Part shown: positions 12,475 to 23,413 of the stretch, piece after piece | How the letters are laid out: each line of letters opens with the position of its first letter | Numbering within the stretch: the stretch's first letter is position 1 | From: Monosiga brevicollis MX1 | Taxonomy: Eukaryota > Opisthokonta > Choanoflagellata > Craspedida > Salpingoecidae | NCBI RefSeq assembly: GCF_000002865.3 | Contig: NW_001865055.1 | Coordinates: forward strand, 712,136-770,676 | DNA length: 58,541 nt | Direction of reading: 5' to 3' | Made by a program: the position numbers and the translations under genes | Notes under the pieces: generated by a model | What the model was told of the DNA's origin: nothing | The model's database searches: none | What the model saw: only the letters and a program-made list of their open reading frames with translations

Positions 12475-13467
12475 TCATTGTTCTCGTCGTGATTCCGTTG
12501 TTTAAAAATATCATGGCATTCAATTCTGACGTGCGTTCATGCTGCTGAACACAGTTTCATCGCCTAGCGGGTGCTGTTGACAATCCCAACAAGTGAGTTG
12601 CAGCTGAGAAGCCTCCCCTGTGTTGTCATCATCATCATCGCTGGGTCGCCACACTCACACAGCAAACGAACGCCTTGCTTTGCATTGCCCGTCGCACAGG
12701 GATGTCAATGCGACAACGACGCTATAAACGTGCTGTGTGAGTTTTGTTCGATAGACCATACATGAGCAAGAGCTTCCTCCTTTGGATTTTTTTTGTTGTT
12801 TTTTTTTTTTTTTGTTTTCAATTTGTGTGAGTTTGAGCGTGTGTCAAAGTTGTTGTGGACATGTGTGCTCGTGCATGGGTTCCTCGCTCTCTGTCTCGCT
12901 CTCTCTTCTGCTTCCTTACCCTTGACTTCATTTACTGGGTGTTTGCCGCGTGTCTTTGTGGCGTGATTGTCTGTTGGCTCGCAGGCAATCAGTGTGATAT
13001 ACCTGTGTTTCGTTTTTCTTCTTCTTTTCTTTCTTCTTTTGGGTTGAGCTGGCAGTTTTTACTTTGATTTCTGCTGTTTAACCTGTTCATTGGCCACAAG
13101 AGGTCCCGAGTGGCGCGCCTTGACCGGCCGCTGTGCTGGCTGTGGCGTTTCTGGCATGTTATCAAAGTGCCTGAGCCATATGTGACTGTGCTTGTCCCAC
13201 CGAGACATGCCCATCATCATTGGCACCCTGTGCACCTGATTGGACCCTGTTCGCCCATCAGCTCAAGTGAAGCATGGTAGAATGTGTGTGAAACAAGTCT
13301 TCAAATTAACAACAAACGCTATGCTGCGCACCACAGGCAAACACCGCGGCCTTTATGCCTACATCAATCACCAAAACGGTCTTCAAATAGGATACAATTA
13401 ACGTGAAAAAGCAAGCAAAACCAAAAAAAAAAAAAAAAAAATAGTCCCCCACCAGACTCTATTCTCC
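12475..13467. other. Spacer between convergent PP2C and Mn-motif genes
   Basis: Both flanking genes end here. It holds T-rich runs (about 12784-12815), CT-rich sequence and an A run at 13423-13441 next to the minus-strand gene's stop. No gene or RNA was recognised. A short in-frame stretch at 12555-12593 could be an alternative last exon of the phosphatase. Confidence 0.6.
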
Positions 13468-16400
13468 TCAGATGCGTGTTTTGGCCCGGTGGCGTCGCGC
13501 TCGCTCGAGCACGTCATCTGCCAAACGAGCACTCGGCGTGCCTCGGCCAACCTCAGCAGACCAGTCCACCCACTCAGTAGCCTCTCGGCGATGTGAAGGC
13601 CGGCTAGTGCCACCGGTGCCGAGCCCCAGTCGGCTGTACTCGGCATTGGCATCTGTTGCCCATGCTTCGCTGGTCGTGGTGTCGCCGTGCGCAAGACTGC
13701 TCACTTGTGATATTGTCGAGGCTGGCCCAGCCGGTACCGAAGTGGCATGGAGCGTGGGCTTGACTTGAGCAGCCGCGGGCCCTGGGCTTTGGATATCCAA
13801 AACACTGCCCAACTCGGTCCAGGATTCGTCGCCACGCAAGCGCTGCGGGCGCAGGGGCACCATAGAGGGTCCAGGCACGCCGTGGCCTTGGGACACCGTG
13901 CCCGAGTGGCCAACAGGGTGCAACCGCTTGAAAGTGGTTGCCAAGTCGATGGTTGGGTCGGCTTGAGGCCCAGGCAATGCAGAATCATCTGCTTGGGCCG
14001 TGGGCATGGTCCTTGAGCGGGGAGGTGATGATGTCCGCGCCGGAAGCTCGTAGTCGATGATTGATGGTGCGCTTTCGTGGCTTGGGAAGGTTGGTTGTAA
14101 GTCAAGCTCTTCCGTGCCAGAGCGCGTAACCATATGGGGATGGACCTGGGCATCAAGATCTAGTCGACGAGCCGCCTCACGTTGGTGCTCGCGCAACTCC
14201 TTAACACGAGCCTGCTCAAGCAGCGCCTCTTGCTCGGCAGCAATTTCATTCAAACGCTGACCAACGTGGTCAAGCTGTCGACCACGTAGGCGATAAGCCG
14301 CTGCAGCCCGACGATTTTGCTCTAGCTGCCGGTGCCAGTCACTGGGCGCAAATTGACGACGTTGTGCGGCATATTGCGCCGCGGCTACATCGCTGTCCAC
14401 GCGCTCAAATACTCGACGCATTTCCTCGCTGGTGTGTCCCTGAGCCACTCGTGCTTCTCGGGGGCCGTAGTGTTGAGTGTACTCGGTCGCTACGATTGGG
14501 AGACGACACGACGACACGACGACAACCCATTGAGCGTGCATCACCGTTCACCACCCAGCGCGAGATGGTACCATGGCGATACAACGACACCACTAGGAAT
14601 CAATAGGAGCAGACAAGATTGACCCCTTTTCCCCCTGACTTACTTGAAGGAATTTTTTCAGGTTGGGTGGGGCGCCGAGAAGGCGAGGGATATTGCCAGT
14701 CCATGTACCTAGAATCAGGAAGACAAAACAGTGAGGCCAAGAGCTGTGGGACGAGAAATTGAATGGATTCAAGTCCAGCTTACCGATTGCGATATTCAGT
14801 ATCATAGGTGGCTAGCTCTGGCAAATCGGGTTGACCAATGCCGCTCGATACCACGCTCGGCCGCCCAGCGGCTGGCAGATCATGCTGTGCGAGCGTGGAA
14901 CAAGCAATTGTGAGTGATCCAAAAACCTGGCCACGAGGCGGGAATGGAAAAATTGAATGCAACTCACCACTTGGAGGGTGTTGGGGGTGGTCGCTTTGGA
15001 AGCCAGCTCACGCTCGGAGCGATATGTGGCTGGGGCACCACGTGTCGGAGAGGTCACGGCACTCGTGGTTGGAATGTTGGTGTGCGGCAGGGGTAGTCCA
15101 GATCCAGCACGAGGCCAGGCGGGCTCTTTACTTGAAACATGGGGCTGTAAAGCCTGATGCGTCAGGCTGTCGTCGGTTTGCACAGCGGTTGACTCGCGCC
15201 ACGAGCGGGGAGATTCATAGCTGTGTTTGTATTCGGAGACAGGCCTATACTTCAAGGGGCTAGCGACCAGAGCAGCGGCGATGGGGTCTAGCGGTGGCGC
15301 GACGTCGGCTTGAATGCCAACAGAAACGGCGGGCTTTTCACGGCGTGATTGCACCGCAGCCGTGGGCCAAGCCTCACGCGGCGGTGTTTGAAATGACGCC
15401 TTCGAAGACGCCGATGAAATGGTGTTATGCTGCGCTGCGGCTGCGTTGGTCCGTGCCGAGGCGATTGTAGCTGGTCGCGGTGCCGCAATAGGTGGGGCAG
15501 GCACTGGAGGCACATCGTAGGCTAGGGCATAGGTAGAGTCGACGAGGCCTGGTGGCGCAATGCTACGGTAGTGGGCAAGGACATCGGCTACGGTGGCGGG
15601 GTCGGTACGACGAATATCGCTTTGCATGATACACCGTGCTGACGAGGGGCCACTCTCGGCAGGCCAGACGTAGGCACGATCGTATTCAGATGGAGGCATG
15701 GGCAGATCCTCGGGTGCGGGCACGGGCATGGGCTGTGTTGGCGGGGCCCAAGCAGGCCGTGGGGCACGGACGGGAGTTGAGGCGGTGTCAGGGCCCAGAG
15801 GTTTGCGATACTGCATAGTGTATTCTGATGGATCCAGGGGTGGAACGGGGCGATTGAGCGCCACGCCAGCTCCCGAAGAGGTGGAGTCATCGGCAGCAAA
15901 GAGGACGCGGTTATGGCGTCGATCGGCCATGGGGCGAGGCTCGTTGTGGAGAATGCTACGCACGGCATCGTGGTCAGCACGCTGATAGTGGGCAGGCAAA
16001 GGAGGTGCGTGCTGCAGGCGAGTATCCCCGTGGACTGGGGCTAGATCCAGTTCGTCTGGGGGAAGAGCGTGTCCGCGGCCAAGATTAGCCATGTTTTGAC
16101 GCCGGACGGGCGAGTGGACATTGCCCGAGGGAAGGCCGGCCGCGCGCACGGGCACAGATGTGACGGCAGCCGTGGCTGCAGGAGCAGGCGCAGGTGCAAG
16201 CGTGGCAGACGCCGAGGTTGTTGGGACAGCCGTTGCAGGAGCGGGACGAGATGCTGGCGGGGGCGACGTGGCTGGGGGATCGGCGATGCGAACGTGTTTG
16301 GCAGCTGGCGCTGTGGTGGGCACGGGGGGCGCAGCTTGGGCAGTGAACACGGGTGTGCTGGGGACAAAGTGGCCATAGGCAGCATCGACAACGCGTTGGG

Positions 16401-16815
16401 ACTCGACGTCATATTCGGATTGACGAAAGGTTGAAGCATCCACGCGCGTGTGGCTGGGAAGGGCGACCTGAGCCCGACGGAGAAGAGACCGGCGAAAGGC
16501 TTTGCTGAGACCGCTCCCGCCAAAGGGCAGCGGTTCGCCAAGGTCTGCGTCTGGCAGAAGAACGCTAGGAACACCTTCCCCTGCTGCTGCCCCATTGCCA
16601 TTAACTGCTGACGCAGGTGCGCCTACACCAGCACCTGTAGCCGGCGGCATGGTGCTGGTCGGTCCTCGGGGATCGTAGGGTGGCGTCTGCGCATGGGCGG
16701 GCACGCCCGCCGACAGCAGTGCCAGGCTTCCCAGTGTGGCGGTCACAGCACACCACCACCTCGCCAGACAGAATGAGAAGACGTCAGCAGCGCAGATGTC
16801 AACCGACAACGGCAA
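13468..16815 (-). CDS. Mn-motif protein, MDM1-like (microtubule/centriole-associated candidate)
   Basis: Four minus-strand exons join in phase: 16815-14968, 14884-14784, 14708-14644, 14489-13468, about 1011 residues. The recognisable element is a spaced motif of the form (S/T)EYxxxYxxP: SEYDVES (about 133), SEYTMQYRKPLG (330), SEYDRAYVWP (377), STYALAYDVP (427), SEYKHSYESP (527), then TEYRNRYMDWQYPSP across exons 2-3 and TEYTQHYGP at the start of exon 4. These resemble Mn motifs of MDM1, MAP6 and SAXO proteins, which bind or stabilise microtubules. SEYDRAYVWP is closest to the SEYQRNFLW form of MDM1. Between them the protein is Pro/Ala-rich and disordered. Exon 4 has a basic coiled coil at its start (RRQFAPSDWHRQLEQNRRA). 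The first 45 residues look like a signal peptide ending AHA, which is unexpected; they may be a misread 5' UTR or intron, so the start is uncertain. Confidence 0.7.
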
Positions 16816-17544
16816 CGGAGCGTCCAGCGCACGGGGGCAGACAGACGGTCACCGGTGTCGCAGCGCAGCGAGATCTGTTTGAGAGGCGTGAAAGTAAATG
16901 TGAGAGAGAGTGTGTATAAGTCGGGAACTGTGGGAGAGAAGAGGAACAAGTCTGGAAGACGATCAGAGATGCGTTTGTTTTGCGAAAACCTTTGCCTGCG
17001 AATCCGTACTAAAATAAAGAGATAGAGATCGAATTTGATGAACTTGAAGAGAGAACGAGATTCAAGAACTTGCAATGAGAGACAGAGGCAGAGAAACAAC
17101 GTAAGAAAGTTTAAAAAAAAAACGGCGAAAACAAGAGAGAGAGAGAAATTAAAACTTTTTGGTCGTTACAACAAGACCTATTTTCGGCGCATTGGACTAT
17201 CAATAGATTGTCAGAACAAATTCGCATTTGCTCTCTAATGTTAAGATCTTGATCTCGAAAGTTAATCGAGGTGAGGCTCGACGGCGACAGCTGGTGCAGC
17301 GCGAGGGCAGCGCCCAAAGGACGGCGGTGGCGCGTCAGTAGTGATGAGGATGGTGTCAGGAGAGCAGCAAAGCGACAGAAGCAAGTTTTTGGGCAGGACA
17401 GCGATTCGTGACAAAGTTTCACAGTTCTGGGAGACACCCGACAGTCAGATGCCTCTTGGTGGCAGAGGTGGATCTCGAGATGCCCTTGCTCAAAGCCCGG
17501 ATTGCTCATGCTTGCTTGTTCGTGTTTGTAGGGGTGAGCACCGG
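16816..17544. other. Divergent intergenic region
   Basis: Shared 5' region of the minus-strand Mn-motif gene and the plus-strand secreted protein. 16895-17160 is rich in GAGA (CT on the coding strand of the Mn-motif gene). An open frame in phase with the secreted protein extends up to 17341, but a splice-acceptor-like TTTGTAG at 17526-17532 and the position of the signal peptide favour a start at 17545. Confidence 0.5.
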
Positions 17545-18561
17545 ATGGCACGACATCACGACGCAATGCATGACATGGCGCGCTTGGCGGCGCTGATGCT
17601 GACACTGGCTGTTGTGGGCGCCTCAAGCACAACACCTCTGCTGGACCCGGATAGCTTCGTGTCTGAGCGCATCTTCAGTAGCCCCACCCTTGGCTGTGGG
17701 GCCGCAGACTACATGCTCTCCGTGGGTTGGGCCAACAAGCAGTGCTACCAGGATGGACCCAACAAGTATCGCAGACTCTCCTTTGACGCGAGTGCTTGCT
17801 CCGCAGCGCAGAACGTGACCGTGGCGATTGACGCTCCATCGTGTGATGCTGCCCAACCCGACTCGTCCTTGCCTATGAACAAGTGCGTCCCATCGGCGGC
17901 CACAAACACCTCGGTGCTCTTTCAATGCATGTGCAATCTACCCGATGCGTCCCAAAACTTTGGTCTTGTGCCATTTAAAGGGCGCTGTGGCGATGCCTCG
18001 AGCGTAATGATGGAAAACGCCCTGTTCCGTGAAAACGGCTTCTGCACACCCAACACCGACGGATCAGAGGGCTCCACGCTCTACTTCCTAACTGACGCCT
18101 GTCAGGCGAATCAGACGGTCGTGGCTGTGGTCTATAGTGATCGCCATTGCAAGGGAACCCCGCTGTCCGTCCCAGCGGCCATCAGCGTTGACTCTTGCTT
18201 CGAGTCCAATGGATACATGGTAGGAGCATATTGTCCTTGCCGTGGTACCGACCTGGGCCCGGCTACGTTGGATCTACGCACCTTTGCCAATAGCGAATGT
18301 AGTAGCCGTGAGCCGGGTCCCCACATCCAAGCCCACTTGAACCAATGCGTGGCCTTTGCCGGGCCCTCCGGGCTCCTCCTGTCCATGCGCATTAAAACCC
18401 CGGCAGGCGATGTCTGCACTCCGCACGCCACCTACCAAGTGGACACATTTATGGATGCCAACTGCACGACGCCGGCCTCCAGCAACCCGCTTATTACACA
18501 CACTTGCTCCATAGTCCAGTGGGGCACGATGCTGTTCTCCGGCAACGTCACCTGCCTTTAG
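17545..18561 (+). CDS. Secreted cysteine-rich protein, unknown family
   Basis: An intronless frame of about 338 residues. I chose the ATG at 17545 because it places a signal peptide (MARLAALMLTLAVVGASS core) at the N-terminus; an in-phase ATG exists 204 bases upstream. The mature part has roughly two dozen cysteines and several N-x-S/T sequons, in a loosely repeated pattern of about 100 residues: a Tyr/Phe-rich strand, then Cys-x(n)-Cys, then a C-x-C motif (QCMCNL, YCPCRG). No transmembrane segment or GPI signal is evident. I do not recognise the family; paired disulfides and sequons suggest an extracellular protein. Like the neighbouring propeller genes, it has no introns in an intron-rich region. 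Confidence 0.75.
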   Translation: MARHHDAMHDMARLAALMLTLAVVGASSTTPLLDPDSFVSERIFSSPTLGCGAADYMLSVGWANKQCYQDGPNKYRRLSFDASACSAAQNVTVAIDAPSCDAAQPDSSLPMNKCVPSAATNTSVLFQCMCNLPDASQNFGLVPFKGRCGDASSVMMENALFRENGFCTPNTDGSEGSTLYFLTDACQANQTVVAVVYSDRHCKGTPLSVPAAISVDSCFESNGYMVGAYCPCRGTDLGPATLDLRTFANSECSSREPGPHIQAHLNQCVAFAGPSGLLLSMRIKTPAGDVCTPHATYQVDTFMDANCTTPASSNPLITHTCSIVQWGTMLFSGNVTCL

Positions 18562-19212
18562 GCCTACCGCCTGGAAAGCCACATGGATATGCGCGCTTTG
18601 AAGCCCGCACCCATGCCTGTTGATGTGCTTGTGATCATAGTCATACTCATGTTATTGTCACTGTGAGCGCTATTAATTGCATACCGAGCGCTTGGCATCT
18701 TGGACCTCTGATGAAAGAGACTTCTCGAGTGTAGATGGGACAGACAAAACATGCGTAATATTTTATTCGCGCCACGTCGGCGCAAAGCCCGCAAATGGCA
18801 AGACGCGCTCCGGTTATGCGTGTGCTGAATCTTACTGAGAGAATGAAGTGCCGGAAACGGACAGTCAGGAAATCAATTGTACGGCCTACTCCTTGGAAAG
18901 GCTGAAAGAGCATCAAGAGATTTGGGGAGTCAAGGTGATTGTCCGAATTTTGTGTCGAGGCTTGCCAAAGGACAGGCACGTCAGCCTTTGAAATTCAGTC
19001 CGAATATATGAGAACAAGATACAATACGGAAATACAGCAAATGCTTTGAACCGATGACGGGCTGAGCGATAGTCATCTCATGGACGACAAAGTGTGGAAA
19101 GCTGACGGATACAACACCATTCAGGTTCACAGCGTCCTGTGGATGGAGGTCCATCATTCGGCTTGAAAGTCAAGACGCAAAGACGCAAAACTCAGCCTCG
19201 AGAATGCTAGGT
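18562..19212. other. Spacer and 3' flank of propeller gene A
   Basis: No gene seen. It separates the secreted protein from the tail-to-tail propeller gene A. Its distal part (about 19070-19212) is a diverged form of the 3' flank of the other propeller genes, with CAAGACGCAAAGACGCAAAACTC just after the end of the gene. Confidence 0.5.
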
Positions 19213-20519
19213 TCAGATCAAGTTGAAGCGAGTTTTCCAGTACCACTGGCCATCGTTCCGGTACCAAGCAATCTTGTGGTCATTAACACTGGCGCTGAGG
19301 ACGTCGACATCGCCGTCCCCATCCAGATCTGCCGCATACACTGAGTAGGCAAAATCAGCGGCGGTGGAGATGATGATCTGGGCGGAAAAGGTGCCGTCGC
19401 CGTTGTTCCGGTACCACGCAATCTTGTCGTCGCCAGAAATGGCGCTGAGGACGTCTAGATCACCGTCACCGTCCAAATCTGCCGCATACACCGAGCGGGC
19501 ATAATCAGCAGCGGTGGAGATGATGATCTGGGCGGAAAAGGTGCCATTGCCGTTGTTACGGTACCAAGCAATCGTGTTGTCATTGATGCTGGCGCTGAGG
19601 ACATCGAGATCACCGTCGCCGTCCAGATCTGCCGCATACACCGAGCGGGCGCTGTCAGCGGTGGCGGAGATGATGACCTGGGCGGAAAAGGTGCCGTCGC
19701 CGTTGTTCCGATACCAAGCAATCTTGTCGTCATTAACACTGGCGCTGAGGACGTCGACATCGCCGTCCCCATCCAGATCTGCCGCATACACCGAGCGGGC
19801 GCCGTCAGCGGTGGCGGAGATGATGATTTCGGCGGAAAAGGTGCCGTCGCCGTTGTTCCGGTACCACGCTATCTTGTCGTCGCAGAACTGGCGCTGAGGA
19901 CGTCTAGATCACCGTCGCCGTCCAAATCTGCCGCATACACCGAGCGGGCATAATCAGCAGCGGTGGAGATGATGATCTGGGCGGAAAAGGTGCCATCGCC
20001 GTTGTTCCGATACCAAGCAATCGTGTTGTCATCAATGCTGGCGCTGAGGACGTCGACATCGCCGTCCCCATCCAGATCTGCCGCATACACCGAGCGGGCG
20101 CCGTCAGCGGTGGCGGAGATGATGATTTCGGTGGAAAAGGTGCCGTCGCCGTTGTTCCGGTACCACGCTATCTTGTCGTCAACAGAACTGGCGCTGAGGA
20201 CGTCAACATCGCCGTCCCCATCCAGATCTGCCGCATACACCGAGCGGGCGCCGTCAGCGGTGGCGGAGATGGTGAGTTGCGGGACGCTTGACCACATGCT
20301 TGCCGTTGCTTCAAAAAGGAAAGCAAAGGCCGCCTTCACGTCGACACCGTTGACTACCACTTTATCAGTCGAGTTGATGTACAACGTGCCGGCCTCATCC
20401 ACCGTGATCGATGGCTTCTGGGCCGCCGCCGCGACCAGTACCGCACACAGCACCCAAACTAGAACCAACACCTCCACGAGACAACGTCCCCTTGCCCGCA
20501 GACGCATCGATGACGCCAT
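19213..20519 (-). CDS. Propeller gene A: secreted seven-blade VCBS/FG-GAP protein, one frameshift
   Basis: Intronless. From ATG 20519 it encodes a signal peptide (VLVLVWVLCAVLVAAAA), the family N-terminal segment QKPSITVDEAGTLYINST and seven 50-residue blades of the form YAADLDGDGDxDVLSAS followed by DDKIAWYRNNGDGTFS. A one-base deletion near 19877, in the third blade, breaks the frame: GTCGCAGAACT here against GTCAACAGAACT in the first blade's DNA. The frame then runs clean through four more blades to the C-terminus KTRFNLI. DxDGDGD loops are calcium-binding-like, as in FG-GAP/VCBS propellers. Because everything else is intact, the lesion may be a sequence error or a young pseudogene. The role is unknown; it is presumably extracellular. 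Confidence 0.8.
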
Positions 20520-20948
20520 GACCCTGGTCTTCACTCCAATTCCTCTCGACCGTGTGCGTGTTCCTAACCAGCCTCCTTTGAAAGCAAATACATCCGGATG
20601 GACTACACGGACTCCCGATGTTGTGTACGAACGCAGTGATGGTATCTAGAATACGAATGCAGTGAATGTTTCCTGCGCTCTGCTGCTTCTTCTCTTTTTA
20701 TCGGCATTGCTATCATCGAGCAGCTCAGGACAACACCACCACGCTTTTAAAATTCGAGTCAGATGAAAATGGCCTCATGCGTTTGGGGTCTGATGGAGAA
20801 GGAGGCGCTATCGGTGAGCGATAGCAACAATACCGAGAAGACACAGTGTCGGAAGCTCACAGCCAAAACAATATCAATTCTACTGCCTACTCGTCAAACC
20901 CAGGTCGATCGTCCGGCTGGACAAGGCACAAAGATGGTCTCAATCAAA
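20520..20948. other. Spacer between propeller genes A and B
   Basis: 5' region of A and 3' flank of B. Part of it (20690-20950) recurs almost exactly at 23414-23676. No independent gene. Confidence 0.6.
20626..20667 (-). promoter_or_regulatory. Paired ACGAATGCAGTGA motif upstream of gene A
   Basis: Two near-identical elements, TACGAACGCAGTGAT (20626-20640) and TACGAATGCAGTGAAT (20652-20667), start 26 bases apart, about 107-148 bases upstream of the gene A start. The same pair occurs upstream of genes C and E and, decayed, near D. The regulatory role is inferred from conservation among paralogues. Confidence 0.45.
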
Positions 20949-22262
20949 CTAATTGAAGTGAGTTTTCCAGTCCCACTGACCGTTGTTGCGGTACCACGCA
21001 ATTTTGTTGTCGTCGCGGCTGGCGCTGAGGACATCGAGATTGCCGTCACCGTCCAGATCCGCCGCATACACCGAGAAGGGATAATTGGCATTGGTGGAGA
21101 TGACAAGCTGGGCGGAAAAGGTGCCGTCGCCGTTGTTCCGGTACCATGCAATTTTTTTGTCGTTCCAGCTGCCGCTGAGCACATCGAGGTCACCGTCACC
21201 ATCCAGATCTGCCGCATACACCGTGGTGGCAGCAAGCCCGGCAGTGGAGATGATGAGCTGGTCGGAAAAGGTGCCGTCGCCATTATTTCGGTACCACGCA
21301 ATTTTGTCGTCGTTGCGGCTGGCGCTAAGGACATCGAGATCACCGTCGCCATCCAGATCTGCCGCATACACTGAGATGGCATAATCAGCAGCGGTGGAGA
21401 TGATAATCTGGGCGGAGAAGGTACCGTCGCCGTTGTTCCGGTACCACGCAATCTTGTCGCCGTTGATGCTGGCACTGAGGACGTCAAGATCACCGTCACC
21501 GTCCAGATCCGCCGCATACACCGAGCGGGCGCCATCGCCAGCGGCAGTGGAAATGACGATCTGCGCGGAAAAGGTGCCGTCGCCCTCGTTCCGATACCAC
21601 GCAATCTTGTCGTCATTGACGCTGGCGCTGAGAACATCTATGTCACCGTCGCCGTCCAGATCTGCCGCATACACTGTGTGGGCATAATCGGCATCGGTGG
21701 TGAGGACAATCTGGGCAGCAAAGGTGCCGTCGCCGTTGTTCCGGTACCACGCGATCTTGTCATCACCAGCACTTGCACTGAGGACGTCAAGGTCACCGTC
21801 CCCGTCCAGATCTGCCGCATACACCGAGGTGGCGCCTCCGACGGCGGTGGAGATGACGATCTGGTCGGAAAACGTGCCGTCGCCGTTGTTCCGGTACCAA
21901 GCAATCATGCTGTCATGAACACTGGCGCTGAGGACATCGAGATCACCGTCGCCATCCAAATCTGCCGCATATGCCGAGAGCGGGCCGTCGGCGGCAGTAG
22001 AGATGACGAGCTGCTCTGGTGCGCTCCACCACAAGGCTGGCGTGGCGTCAAAAAGGAAGGCAAAGGCTGCCTCCACATTGATACCATTGACCACCACTTT
22101 GTTCGTTGAATTGATGTACAACGTGCCTGCCTCATCCACCGCGATCGACGGCTTCTGAGCCGTCCCCGCGACCAGTACCGCACACAGCACCCAAACCACA
22201 ACAAGCATCTCCATGGTGCAACGTCTCCTGTCCCGCAGACGCATCAATATCAATGACGCCAT
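20949..22262 (-). CDS. Propeller gene B: secreted seven-blade VCBS/FG-GAP protein
   Basis: Intact and intronless, about 437 residues from ATG 22262; an in-phase ATG at 22304 would add 14 residues, but 22262 aligns with the starts of A, C and E. Signal peptide core MLVVVWVLCAVLVAGTA, then QKPSIAVDEAGTLYINST, a short segment ending near LWWSAPEQ, then seven 50-residue blades and the family C-terminus QWDWKTHFN. Each blade carries DLDGDGDLDVLSAS and IAWYRNNGDGTF. Seven blades match a closed beta-propeller, as in FG-GAP/VCBS domains of integrin alpha chains and many bacterial and algal surface proteins. No membrane anchor. Blade DNA is very similar between units, which favours gene conversion and blade gain or loss. 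The plus-strand frames opposite it are antisense shadows. Confidence 0.88.
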   Translation of the reverse strand: MASLILMRLRDRRRCTMEMLVVVWVLCAVLVAGTAQKPSIAVDEAGTLYINSTNKVVVNGINVEAAFAFLFDATPALWWSAPEQLVISTAADGPLSAYAADLDGDGDLDVLSASVHDSMIAWYRNNGDGTFSDQIVISTAVGGATSVYAADLDGDGDLDVLSASAGDDKIAWYRNNGDGTFAAQIVLTTDADYAHTVYAADLDGDGDIDVLSASVNDDKIAWYRNEGDGTFSAQIVISTAAGDGARSVYAADLDGDGDLDVLSASINGDKIAWYRNNGDGTFSAQIIISTAADYAISVYAADLDGDGDLDVLSASRNDDKIAWYRNNGDGTFSDQLIISTAGLAATTVYAADLDGDGDLDVLSGSWNDKKIAWYRNNGDGTFSAQLVISTNANYPFSVYAADLDGDGNLDVLSASRDDNKIAWYRNNGQWDWKTHFN

Positions 22263-22330
22263 GGTCCTCATCATCCCCACTTCAGCCAGATCGTGCTCGC
22301 CCATGCGCGTTTACTGCTTTTCTTGCTCGA

Positions 22331-22332
<2 letters not shown>

Positions 22333-22413
<81 letters not shown>
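22333..22413. repeat. (TG)n array upstream of gene B
   Basis: About 40 TG units on the plus strand, 70-150 bases upstream of the gene B start, so CA on its coding strand. Comparable arrays lie upstream of gene C, of D and of the body-deleted copy. Confidence 0.95.
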
Positions 22414-22415
<2 letters not shown>

Positions 22416-23195
22416 GTGAACAACGTCGAATGTCAGATAACTTGTTCGTGTCCGTTCGTGTCCGTTCGTCGGTTTATTTACGCTTGGATGTTCATGGGAG
22501 CAAAGGCTTTTGGATCTGTGCGCAGGTCTTCAGGTGTGGAACGAATGAGGGGTGTATCTTGGATTACTTGAAGGACGTGATGGGGCATGGCTTGCATGTG
22601 GTGTGCTAGCACGACCCTTCCAGCCATGATACACGGATGATGTCTGATCAGCCCATCTCTCAAGCTATAAAAGCCCATCTGATCATGCCAACGACCCAGG
22701 CTGCGGCAAATGAAGAGCTCAAGATCAGGTCCGACCACGCCATCGCTTGTCGGGTAAACAACGAAACTGGTGAAGATAAGGCCACACACCAAGCCAGCTG
22801 CAATTCATCCTGACACGTGTATCGTCAAACCCCTTCTGTTCCCTGCATCCCCTTCAACATAGCTGGAACAGTCCTCGCAAATCCTTGTCTACGATGGTCC
22901 CCTTGAGCAGTAGTTGGTGTCTTTGAGAAATCCAATTCCTGGACTTTGCTTTCTTCCAAATCCAATTGATGATGAGGATCGTGGTAAATGAAGGGAGTAG
23001 AAACACATTCGACCAGGCAGAGGAGCAATTTCGGAGTGAGACTCAAGCGCCACAAGTTGTAAGCCGATGTCTCCACTGCCTCCTCTTCCTGCTCTGCAAG
23101 GAGATTCAGAGCCAAGAGCATCTTGTGGAGTCAGCAATTGTCCGACGTGTATGAATGAGGCGTACAAGACGCAAAGATGGTTAAGAGTGCAGGGT
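22414..23195. other. Propeller-array flank, 5' of gene B and 3' of the stub
   Basis: Non-coding. This sequence recurs at 23866-24637 and, more diverged, at 26440-26994, 28980-29230 and (inverted) 39400-39660. It is the spacer between successive propeller units. Recognisable landmarks are CGCTTGTCGGGTAAACAAC and CCAAATCCAATTGATGA. Confidence 0.6.
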
Positions 23196-23289
23196 TTAGG
23201 GCAAATTGAAGCGAGTTTTCCAGTCCCACTGGCCATCGTTGCGGTACCAAGCAATCTTGTTGTCATGGCGGCTGGCGCTGAGAACTTCC
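23196..23289 (-). pseudogene. 3' stub of a propeller gene
   Basis: Encodes only the last part of the final blade: LSASRHDNKIAWYRNDG, then QWDWKTRFNLP and a stop. Homology breaks off at about 23289, where the sequence becomes unrelated. The 3' flank is preserved and nearly identical to that of gene C. It is the residue of a truncated paralogue. Confidence 0.75.
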
Positions 23290-23413
23290 AGCTAAACACA
23301 ACGTTTCTCATTTGCGCATGGAACATCACCGCGGGCCAAGCTCTAGTGCCGCCTCGAAAGACGCTTGCCTTGGTCGAACCCACGCCACTTGATCAGACAA
23401 ATCATCACTTCTT

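Noticed and set aside
13468-14544. Reading 13468-14544 as a separate 358-residue gene
   Set aside because: Exon 4 joins in phase to exons upstream, and its first residues complete a TEYTQHYGP motif directly after the splice site; the upstream ATG lies in the intron.
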